A stretch of 59,194 nucleotides of DNA from Thermoplasmata archaeon (lineage in GTDB: Archaea; Thermoplasmatota; E2; DHVEG-1), in the NCBI GenBank assembly GCA_014894395.1, contig JADBLO010000072.1, positions 194,351 to 253,544 of the forward strand, given 5' to 3'. Each line of letters starts with the position of its first letter. Position 1 is the first letter of the stretch. Shown here piece after piece: positions 26,789 to 34,171 of the stretch. The position numbers and the translations under genes were made by a program. Below the pieces are notes generated by a model. It was not told where the DNA came from, made no database searches, and saw only the letters and a program-made list of their open reading frames with translations.

Positions 26789-29221
26789 ATGACAAACGAG
26801 CGGAAAAAAACAGAATTGAAGATCTCCGGAATGACCTGCGCAATGTGCTCGTCGACCATTGAGAAATCCCTGTCAGGTCTTCCTGGCGTATCTAGAGCAC
26901 AAGTGAATCTCGGTAATGAACTTGCGTATGTGGAATACGATCCAACACAGGTGAACCTTGGTGATCTGGAAAAAGCGGTTACCGATGCAGGGTACGGTAC
27001 AGTAAATGAAAAAGTTATTCTCAAAATCGGTGGAATGACCTGTGTTACCTGTGAAAAAACCGTCACCGATGCATTAAAACAACTTGATGGTGTTGTGAAA
27101 GTGACCGTGAATCTTGCCACGGAAAAAGTCTCAGTGACATATTATCAGAGAATGACAACCCTCGCTGACATGAAAAAAGCAATAGAAGACGCTGGATATC
27201 AGTATCTTGGCATTGAGGGTGGAGAAGATATCTCTACGGTGGCACGAGAAAAAGACCTTCGAGACAAACGCATCAGGATCTATATCGGGTTTCTTGTTGG
27301 TCTCCCACTGATGGTTCTTATGTATATTCCAGTTGGTCTTCCGTTTCCATTGGAGTATTTTGAACTTCTTATTTCTGCCCCGGTTTTCCTGTATATTAGT
27401 TTTCCGATCTTCCGTGCAGGATATCGCGCGCTGAAGAATAAAACGTTGACCATGGATGTGATGTACTCCATGGGGATTGGTGTTGCGTTTGGAGCAAGCG
27501 TCCTTGGTACGTTTGAGATCGTTTTAACTCGTGAGTTTATGTTCTATGAGACAGCGGTGCTTCTTGCGACCTTCCTGACACTTGGTCGATATCTGGAGGC
27601 AAAAGCAAAAGGAAAAACCTCCGATGCTATTAAAAAATTGATGGGCTTGCAGGCAAAAACCGCGACCGTGTTTCGGGAGAACAAGGAAATCGAGGTGTCG
27701 ATAGAGGATGTTCAGATAAACGATGTCGTAGTAGTAAAACCTGGGGCAAAGATTCCTATTGATGGGGTAGTTGTTGCAGGAAAAAGTTACGTTGATGAAT
27801 CCATGGTGACCGGGGAACCTATCCCGGTGGTGAAGAAAGACGGTAGCACGGTCATTGGTGGGACGCTCAATACGAATAGTGTCCTTATGGTGAAAGCAAC
27901 AAAGATTGGCAAAAATACAATGCTTGCACAAATCATCAAACTTGTTGAGGAAGCTCAGGGTTCGAAACCTCCGGTTCAACGCATTGCTGACATTGCCGTG
28001 AGTTATTTCATCCCGGTCGTGTTAACCATCGCTGTTGTTTCTTTTCTTGTCTGGTACGTTCTCCTTGGGAGTACTTTACTCTTTAGTCTTACTGCTTTGA
28101 TTTCTGTGCTCGTGATTGCGTGTCCCTGTGCATTGGGGCTTGCGACTCCTACCGCGGTCACGGTTGGTATTGGTCGTGGTGCTGAACTTGGGATTCTCAT
28201 CAAGAACGGTGAGGCTCTGGAGGTGTCTGAGAAAGTCACCACGATTGTGTTTGATAAAACCGGGACTCTGACGAAGGGAAAACCGGAGGTAACAGACATT
28301 CTTGGTTTCGGGGTGAAGGATACCATGGTATTGCAGATGGCGGCAAGTGTTGAAACAAATTCATTGCATCCTCTCGCAGAGGCAGTAGTGAAAAAAGCAC
28401 AAGAGAACCATCTTTCCTTGGAGAAAAGCATAGGTTTTGATACCTTTGCTGGCAAAGGCGTGCAGGCGACCGTGAAGGGAACTGAAGTGCTGATCGGAAA
28501 TCGGGTGTTATTCAAAGAAAGAGAGGTTTCATGGCCTAAGGATGTTGAGGAGCTGCTTGTTCAGTTGGAAACAGAAGGAAAGACGGTCGTGTTCATTGGG
28601 TTTGATCAGAAACTCGTAGGTCTCATCGGCATAGCAGACACATTGAAGGAAACGACAAAGTCTGCGATTCAAAAATTCAAAGCGATGGGTTTGAAGGTTG
28701 TGATGATCACTGGTGATAATGTGCGGACCGCACAAGCGATTGCGCGACAAATCGGCATCGATGTAGTACGTGCGGAGGTCCTCCCGCAAGAAAAAGCAAG
28801 TGAAGTAAAGAAGCTTCAGACAGATGGGGAGATTGTTGCATTTGTCGGTGATGGGATTAATGATGCTCCTGCACTTGCTCAGGCGGATGTCGGTATTGCT
28901 ATTGGCAGTGGTACAGATGTGGCAATTGAGAGTGGCGATGTTGTTCTTGTGAAAAGCGATCTGCTGGATTCCGTTGCCGCAGTGCAATTAAGCAAGAAGG
29001 TGATGTCTCGGATTAAACAGAATTTATTCTGGGCGTTTGCGTATAATACCGCGTTGATCCCGGTTGCTGCAGGAGTGCTCTATCCATTTTTTGGTGTAAC
29101 GTTTCGACCAGAGTTTGCTGGGTTTGCCATGGCATTAAGCTCGGTGACGGTCGTTACTCTTTCGTTGTTATTGAAACGATATATACCGCCGGCAAAGGAG
29201 GTGAAGAAAAATGGCGATTGA
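26789..29221 (+). CDS. copA: Cu+-exporting P1B-type ATPase
   Basis: An 810-aa heavy-metal pump. Two N-terminal HMA domains carry GMTCAMC (about residue 14) and GMTCVTC (about 82). Eight membrane helices follow, with the transport motif CPC in VIACPCALGLATPTAVTVG. The actuator TGE is in MVTGEPIPV, the phosphorylation site in DKTGTLTKGKPEV, and the hinge in GDGINDAPALAQAD. The HMA and CPC pattern indicates Cu(I) or Ag(I). A small YHS protein gene overlaps its end by 11 nt. Regulation is probably through the palindrome by the TATA box. Confidence 0.96.
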   Translation: MTNERKKTELKISGMTCAMCSSTIEKSLSGLPGVSRAQVNLGNELAYVEYDPTQVNLGDLEKAVTDAGYGTVNEKVILKIGGMTCVTCEKTVTDALKQLDGVVKVTVNLATEKVSVTYYQRMTTLADMKKAIEDAGYQYLGIEGGEDISTVAREKDLRDKRIRIYIGFLVGLPLMVLMYIPVGLPFPLEYFELLISAPVFLYISFPIFRAGYRALKNKTLTMDVMYSMGIGVAFGASVLGTFEIVLTREFMFYETAVLLATFLTLGRYLEAKAKGKTSDAIKKLMGLQAKTATVFRENKEIEVSIEDVQINDVVVVKPGAKIPIDGVVVAGKSYVDESMVTGEPIPVVKKDGSTVIGGTLNTNSVLMVKATKIGKNTMLAQIIKLVEEAQGSKPPVQRIADIAVSYFIPVVLTIAVVSFLVWYVLLGSTLLFSLTALISVLVIACPCALGLATPTAVTVGIGRGAELGILIKNGEALEVSEKVTTIVFDKTGTLTKGKPEVTDILGFGVKDTMVLQMAASVETNSLHPLAEAVVKKAQENHLSLEKSIGFDTFAGKGVQATVKGTEVLIGNRVLFKEREVSWPKDVEELLVQLETEGKTVVFIGFDQKLVGLIGIADTLKETTKSAIQKFKAMGLKVVMITGDNVRTAQAIARQIGIDVVRAEVLPQEKASEVKKLQTDGEIVAFVGDGINDAPALAQADVGIAIGSGTDVAIESGDVVLVKSDLLDSVAAVQLSKKVMSRIKQNLFWAFAYNTALIPVAAGVLYPFFGVTFRPEFAGFAMALSSVTVVTLSLLLKRYIPPAKEVKKNGD

Positions 29222-29360
29222 TCCTATCTGTAAGATGACGGTTGATGAGAAAACAGCGAAATTCACAAGTGTGTATAAGGGAAAGAAATATTATTTCTGT
29301 GCACTTGGGTGTAAAAAAGCGTTTGAGACGAACCCTGAACAGTATCTGCGCATTACATAA
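29211..29360 (+). CDS. YHS-domain metal-binding protein
   Basis: A 49-aa YHS protein: MAIDPICKMTVDEKTAKFTS, then KKYYFCALGCKKAFETNPEQ. Three cysteines (DPICKM, FCALGC) are the metal ligands of the domain, which in many genomes is fused or adjacent to CopA and thought to deliver or sequester copper. A very strong ribosome site (AAAGGAGGTGA) lies inside the end of copA, and the genes overlap by 11 nt, so it is made from the copA mRNA. Confidence 0.88.
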   Translation: MAIDPICKMTVDEKTAKFTSVYKGKKYYFCALGCKKAFETNPEQYLRIT

Positions 29361-30051
29361 GTACGTTCTGTGGCTGCGGTGCGTTGGATGGTGCTTTGGT
29401 TGGATCTTGCCGCCCCGGGGAGTTTTTTCCATTATAGGTAAGTATTTGTTCTAAGGTCTCAAAGTTGAATCGTGTTTCTGAGCAGCCGTTTTTAATGAGA
29501 GGGATTCCCTGTGCATGGATGTTATGTCGTTCAAGGATGGTGGAAGCCAGTTTTAATTCATCGGTGCAGGCGACCCCGACGACGCCTTCATAGTGTTTTT
29601 TCTGGAATATTTTTCTGACACAAGATGCACCCGGGAGCACATAGATATCATAATTCTGCTGCACTGATAGAACAGTCGCTTGATGAATTAGACAATCGGT
29701 GGAACAATGATTGCAGGTGTATGAGGAGGTGGTGGTATCAAAGGTGGCATGACAGCGTGAGTCCATGTATTTTCTGCAGCAGTGCGGGAGAAACAGTGCT
29801 CTTTTTTGTGTTTGAAGAAATTGTTCTTTTTGAAGGCTGTTTTTCATGTTGACGTCGATAAGATCTTCGATAACAGTGATGGAGTCGCTAATTGGCAGTC
29901 CAGTGAATTTGTCAACATTGAATTTGTTGACAAGGTTGCGTGCCATGGTCGCGAGTTTCTCATTAATTTTATCTTTTTCAGATATCTTTGCGATATCTTT
30001 GAATATGGCGTGAGAGAGTTTTGACAGATCAAAGGTAAAAGCATAAGACAT
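29353..30051 (-). CDS. DUF116 family cysteine-rich protein
   Basis: A 232-aa protein of the DUF116 family: FLPHCCRKYMDSRCHATFD, YTCNHCSTDCLIHQATVL, YVLPGASCVRKIF and VVGVACTDELKLA. It has many cysteines of the kind that could bind a metal or Fe-S cluster. The family is widespread in methanogens and anaerobes and has no settled function. The ATG at 30051 follows GAGGATG, and the frame allows an 18-codon longer form. It converges on the YHS gene with an 8-nt overlap. Confidence 0.8.
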   Translation of the reverse strand: MSYAFTFDLSKLSHAIFKDIAKISEKDKINEKLATMARNLVNKFNVDKFTGLPISDSITVIEDLIDVNMKNSLQKEQFLQTQKRALFLPHCCRKYMDSRCHATFDTTTSSYTCNHCSTDCLIHQATVLSVQQNYDIYVLPGASCVRKIFQKKHYEGVVGVACTDELKLASTILERHNIHAQGIPLIKNGCSETRFNFETLEQILTYNGKNSPGRQDPTKAPSNAPQPQNVLM

Positions 30052-30105
30052 GATTTCATCCTCTTGGTGTTTTTTTTGGAAGCTTATTACAAGGCTGCTT
30101 CCCAT

Positions 30106-30441
30106 CTCGATATATATTGTTACATTATATTGGGATATTACTATAATTTAAATGTTTCTATGTGACAGGTGAGCCAGGAATATGTATGAACTATAAGAGA
30201 ATTTTGGTGTACGTTATAGTACATCTTTCATTCATTAGAGAAATAGGTCGATCATTTTTTTTGTTACGAAGGTTTTTTCATTTGTATTCAATAGCTCTAT
30301 GGGAGTCTAGCGTTTTTTGTGAGAAAAGTTTTTATTTCTTTTCTTACCTCCCAGACTTGAAAAAACTAGACCCCCAGCCTTAAAAAATTTTATAGAGAAA
30401 AACCTATTTTTCTTTTTTAAAAAAAGAAGTGAGGGAGAATG
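30106..30441. other. Gene-free spacer between the DUF116 and acyl-reductase operons
   Basis: A minus-strand TATA-like AATATATATCGAG (about 30108-30120) fits the DUF116 promoter. A T-rich stretch read on the minus strand near 30400-30430 would serve as terminator for the LuxC operon. No credible gene: the 73-codon plus-strand frame is low-complexity and has no ribosome site. Confidence 0.4.
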
Positions 30442-31974
30442 TTATTTTTTTAGGGTCTTCTTCCGCGAAAGCTGTTTATTAACAATCGATCGTTTCCGCT
30501 GGAGAGCAGTTTTTATCTCTGTTGCAATATCTCTTGTGTCAATACTCACCCAGTGGATAGCATCATGCTCAAAAAGTTCATTTAAAGGGAACCTTCCATC
30601 CCATGGCTCCCAGGCTTTCTGCAGAGTCATGCCGCTAATCGTCCGAATGTTGGTGGCTCCTGCTTCACCCATAGCATCCGCAAAAGGAATCAAACGATCA
30701 TGGGGGATAGCAACGCCAACGGTCTGTAAAAAAGTGCCAATTGGTTTGGCCCGCTTTGGGATTTCCATAATATCTGAAATTGGTTTTACTCGAATAACTC
30801 TAAATAAAGGAGAAGACTCAAAATTCGTGGTGCTCTCGTCATAGATCACAAGCCATTGATGGGTCGGTGACGGAAAGATCTTGACTGGTTCGCCCATCAT
30901 CTCCTTTGTAAAATACTGGTAATAACCATCTAACACTTGCATCTTTCCTGAATTTGTACCCTTGGGAAGGGCACGCGATGTCGTCTCCATTTCTTCAGCA
31001 AGCAATTTAGCAAATTCTTTTGGTGAAACACTTCCCCCGGTCTCAGCAAATATTTCCTGCGGAGAGAAACACCCTTGTTGGTCCCATGCACATACATCAA
31101 GCGAGGCTAACTCCGCGATCTCACGAGCTTGTGTATCGAGGTACTCTCGTGCGATAGTAATAAAACTAAACTTGTGCCAGTGGCCAGCGAGGGGAACCTT
31201 GTATTTCTCTGCCAACTCAGAAAGATTCTTCCGCGCGTTTTCTCCCCCGGTAGCTCGCACAATATCTGATTTTGAGAAAAGAAACTCCTGAACCATTGTA
31301 TTGTCACTTCCGAACGGGAGGACCGTTATCGTATGTGCAAGGGAGGGATCAATTTCTTCAATAGATTTTGCGTACAGCGCACCAAAAACAGGCTCTTCAG
31401 AGGCGACTTTCACCCAGGTTGCTGCATCAACAAGTTTATCCATCACCATTTCAAAGGCTGCAAGGCCAAGGATGTTCCCTGCACAGATATGACCGATGAC
31501 TTCCGGCTGGTAATTGGAATGATGAATGTATGATTTACCGTAGGCCTTCACCAGGCCATCGCCGAGCGATGAGAACTCCCTGAAATTATTTGGTTGGAGT
31601 TTCCCTAATAAAGGGAGGTTTTCTTTTTTAAGGATGTCGAAAAAATAATCAAAACCCCAGGATTCAATCATTTCTACTGAAAAACCGGTCACTGTTGGCA
31701 GGACATCTCGGGCTATTTTTCTTCCCTTGTATCCTGGGTCCATCCAGAGAGCATTTACCTTGTCGATTGCATCAAGAACCGCAGGGATGTCGTGGTTGAG
31801 CAGGTAGTCTTGTCGCGCTTTTTTTATCCCTGCAATAATTTTCTCAAGAACGTCAATAGTGAAAATCGGTTTTTTAAGCGTAATGCCATTGCCGACCTCT
31901 TCATAGGTAAAATCTAAACCATCTTCAACACCAAGGTTTGGATTCCAGAAAAAACAATCAATGGTTCTTCCCAT
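30442..31974 (-). CDS. LuxC-like acyl-CoA/acyl-protein reductase
   Basis: A 510-aa aldehyde-dehydrogenase-fold enzyme of the LuxC family, which reduces an acyl thioester to the aldehyde with NADPH. HICAGNILGLAAFEMVMDKL is the nucleotide-binding region. CAWDQQGCFSPQEIF contains the catalytic Cys (about residue 302) in the LuxC context D-Q-Q-x-C-x-S-P-Q. Length is close to bacterial LuxC (about 480). The ATG at 31974 with AAGGG before it is chosen over a TTG five codons upstream. It is the last gene of the operon with LuxE-like and two SCP2 genes. No luciferase genes are present, so bioluminescence is not implied. Confidence 0.88.
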   Translation of the reverse strand: MGRTIDCFFWNPNLGVEDGLDFTYEEVGNGITLKKPIFTIDVLEKIIAGIKKARQDYLLNHDIPAVLDAIDKVNALWMDPGYKGRKIARDVLPTVTGFSVEMIESWGFDYFFDILKKENLPLLGKLQPNNFREFSSLGDGLVKAYGKSYIHHSNYQPEVIGHICAGNILGLAAFEMVMDKLVDAATWVKVASEEPVFGALYAKSIEEIDPSLAHTITVLPFGSDNTMVQEFLFSKSDIVRATGGENARKNLSELAEKYKVPLAGHWHKFSFITIAREYLDTQAREIAELASLDVCAWDQQGCFSPQEIFAETGGSVSPKEFAKLLAEEMETTSRALPKGTNSGKMQVLDGYYQYFTKEMMGEPVKIFPSPTHQWLVIYDESTTNFESSPLFRVIRVKPISDIMEIPKRAKPIGTFLQTVGVAIPHDRLIPFADAMGEAGATNIRTISGMTLQKAWEPWDGRFPLNELFEHDAIHWVSIDTRDIATEIKTALQRKRSIVNKQLSRKKTLKK

Positions 31975-31985
31975 GTATCTACCCT

Positions 31986-32393
31986 TCAAAATACAACCGG
32001 GATCTTACTTGCGGTGTTCACCAGTTCTTGAGCTGCTTTGGCCTGGTCAAGGATGACCCGAGAATCACCTTCTACCGTGAACAATCCTCTGATTAACCCT
32101 CGAATTGGATCGAGTTCTTTCCTGATGACTTTCTTCCAGTTAGAATACGGCCCTTTGAAAACAAACATCGCATTTTTTTCACCTTTCACAAGATAGGCAT
32201 CCCTGCATTTCCCATGCCAGAGATCGATGTAAAACACGGTTTCTTTTTTCAAATCCTCATCCGGGGTTATCACAAAAAGGAAATCCCCTTCCCAGTCTTT
32301 TGCAGCTTCTTCATAGGCTTTATTGTTATTGAGTTCTTCTTTGAAGATTTTTATCCATTCATCCGACGGGAAACGCACTATGTTCTTCACCAT
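31986..32393 (-). CDS. SCP2-like lipid carrier, first copy
   Basis: A 135-aa SCP2/sterol-carrier-type protein: short helix-strand pattern with FLFVITPDEDLKKETVFYID, LWHGKCRDAYLVKGEKNAMF, then IRGLIRGLFTVEGDSRVILD. Members bind hydrophobic acyl or isoprenoid groups in a tunnel. It overlaps the end of the LuxE-like gene by 35 nt and ends 11 bp before LuxC, so it is placed to hand substrate between them. It is related in layout to the copy at 33764 but differs clearly in sequence. Confidence 0.75.
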   Translation of the reverse strand: MVKNIVRFPSDEWIKIFKEELNNNKAYEEAAKDWEGDFLFVITPDEDLKKETVFYIDLWHGKCRDAYLVKGEKNAMFVFKGPYSNWKKVIRKELDPIRGLIRGLFTVEGDSRVILDQAKAAQELVNTASKIPVVF

Positions 32394-33744
32394 CCTGATG
32401 CATAAGGTCAGCCATCACCGCTGCGCATCCTCGTCCTTCAACGCCTGGGAGACGAGTTACCTCAATATCAAGCACGGGTCCTTCTCGATTACAAACCGGG
32501 CAGTGCTCCAATATTTTCACCCGATCACCGGTGATGATAAAACCGGGGTAGCTTTCCGGCAGTGGATCAATGAATGCAAAACGCCCAACCTCGTTATATC
32601 CAATCGAGTTCAGATCCTCATCAAGGACAAAAGGAACGATCACCGGAGGAATATGCTTGTAATGACCTTCGCAGCTGAGGAACACAGAACTGCACTCAGA
32701 CATCGCATACACATCATGATAGCGCTGTTCAGGAATGCCGAGGACCTCCTCTACTTTCTTCCTGAATGTTTCCTCCGGGGTGCGTTTATTCTCCTCTGCT
32801 TTCCACCCACCGCCGGTGAGAATCTGGCTTTCTGGTAAGTGAACGGCTTTTCCTTCTTTTTTCATCCGTTCCATAATACGATCAAGCCAAAAGGGTGGAC
32901 CAGCGATATTCGCCCGTTTACCGGATTTCTCGATCTGCTCTAACAAATGAATGATCCGTACGTCAGATGTCCGTTGTACCAACGGGCTGATCGTAGACAA
33001 CGCTTTAGCTTTTATTTTCTCTGAAATACCGATTGTTTCATCCCGTTGCATCCTCAGAAATTGCGTGGTTATTTTCATGTCCAACGCAACATGGATATTC
33101 GCCGGGTTGTACAAATCATAGGCGATACCGAAGAGACTTGCGATCGTCAGGTTTGTTTGACGAGGATCCGGGATCAATAAAATTACTGAATCATCTGCGT
33201 CATAATCCATTAACTCAGTAAACGATTTCATAGCACTATACTTCACACGATTCCAAGAGCGGGTATCGCGAGGAATGAAACTGAAACGACCGCTGGTACC
33301 GCTGGTAAACATAATACTGGTGCCTTTTTTGTTAAACTCCTCGATAATCTCATCGTGTGAAGGGGTATCATTTTTAAAGACTGGCTTTGGGAGTGAACCT
33401 GTGAAAATTGTTTTTAACCAGTTCAAAAAACCTTTTCCTTCAGGATAATCCTTAAAAAAGGCATCAGGAAGTAATGGTATTTTCTTCAAATCTTTTTCTG
33501 ATTTAACTGCATCGGGGGTTACACCGTTTACCTCACAGACTCGATGATACAGGAAGTTGTTTTCATAGTGGTGTTTGAAGGTATGTTGGATAGCAGGAAA
33601 CACTAATTCGTGTGCTTTTTTGTAATCACTAAAAAAAGTTTTCGGGGCGTGCAGTGCTGTATCGACAGGCGTCCACTCCGCCTTCGGCGGTATAAATTTT
33701 TCTAATCTTTGCGTGTAATCACGGTTTCCGATTGTTGGAGTCAT
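32359..33744 (-). CDS. LuxE-like acyl-protein synthetase
   Basis: A 461-aa ANL-superfamily adenylate-forming enzyme of the LuxE group, which activates a carboxylic acid with ATP and transfers it to its own cysteine. IMFTSGTSGRFSFIPRD (residues 145-160) is the P-loop-like nucleotide motif. YHDVYAMSECSSVFLSCEGH and VGRFAFIDPL follow, then near the C-terminus GVEGRGCAAVM with Cys440, in the position of the acyl-accepting Cys of LuxE. It is longer than bacterial LuxE (about 370). The pairing with LuxC gives an acid-to-aldehyde reductase. Confidence 0.87.
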   Translation of the reverse strand: MTPTIGNRDYTQRLEKFIPPKAEWTPVDTALHAPKTFFSDYKKAHELVFPAIQHTFKHHYENNFLYHRVCEVNGVTPDAVKSEKDLKKIPLLPDAFFKDYPEGKGFLNWLKTIFTGSLPKPVFKNDTPSHDEIIEEFNKKGTSIMFTSGTSGRFSFIPRDTRSWNRVKYSAMKSFTELMDYDADDSVILLIPDPRQTNLTIASLFGIAYDLYNPANIHVALDMKITTQFLRMQRDETIGISEKIKAKALSTISPLVQRTSDVRIIHLLEQIEKSGKRANIAGPPFWLDRIMERMKKEGKAVHLPESQILTGGGWKAEENKRTPEETFRKKVEEVLGIPEQRYHDVYAMSECSSVFLSCEGHYKHIPPVIVPFVLDEDLNSIGYNEVGRFAFIDPLPESYPGFIITGDRVKILEHCPVCNREGPVLDIEVTRLPGVEGRGCAAVMADLMHQDGEEHSAFPVG

Positions 33745-33763
33745 TTTCTCACAATGTTAGTTC

Positions 33764-34171
33764 CTAATATTCAGTTTCGATCTTTTTTATACACATATTA
33801 AAAGTATCAATTGGTTTTGTGATGGTAAAAGCCTTAATTTTATTTCCGGTCATCTTCACCCGGTTCTTCAGTAGCGCCATGGCCGAACTCATTTGTCCGC
33901 TGCTGATTTGGACGAACGTGGTGTAATCCCCGGTGATGGTGAACTCAGCGTTTTTCTGCTTTATGGATTCGTCAGGGCTTGCTAGAAGCTCTTCGAGTTT
34001 CCCATCAACGAATCTGATGTAGAAATACACTGTTTTTTGGTCTGGTGGGACATTTTGAACGACATTTAACAATGACGCGTTCATGTTTTTTAGGTCTTTT
34101 GTCTGGTCCAGCTCATCTAAGACTTTTTTCTTGGCTTGTGCAGCCCATTCTTCTGATAGATATTTTACCAT
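33764..34171 (-). CDS. SCP2-like lipid carrier, second copy
   Basis: A 135-aa SCP2-type protein: SLLNVVQNVPPDQKTVYFYI, EELLASPDESIKQKNAEFTI, then FVQISSGQMSSAMALLKNRV and KMTGNKIKAF, the standard SCP2 ending. The ATG overlaps the stop of the Fe-S/FAD gene by seven bases and sits behind the strong site GGAGGTGA. It lies between the oxidoreductase and LuxE-like genes. Its better match to the SCP2 pattern suggests it is the more typical of the two carriers. Confidence 0.82.
   Translation of the reverse strand: MVKYLSEEWAAQAKKKVLDELDQTKDLKNMNASLLNVVQNVPPDQKTVYFYIRFVDGKLEELLASPDESIKQKNAEFTITGDYTTFVQISSGQMSSAMALLKNRVKMTGNKIKAFTITKPIDTFNMCIKKIETEY

Noticed and set aside
27524-28987. Long minus-strand ORFs within copA
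   Set aside because: They lie entirely inside the complementary strand of an unmistakable P-type ATPase and look like shadow frames.
30162-30383. 73-codon plus-strand ORF in the spacer before the LuxC operon
   Set aside because: Low complexity, no ribosome site, no motif.
30442-33744. A bioluminescence (lux) operon
   Set aside because: LuxC- and LuxE-like genes are present, but there are no luxA/luxB luciferase genes and no LuxD, so light production is not supported.
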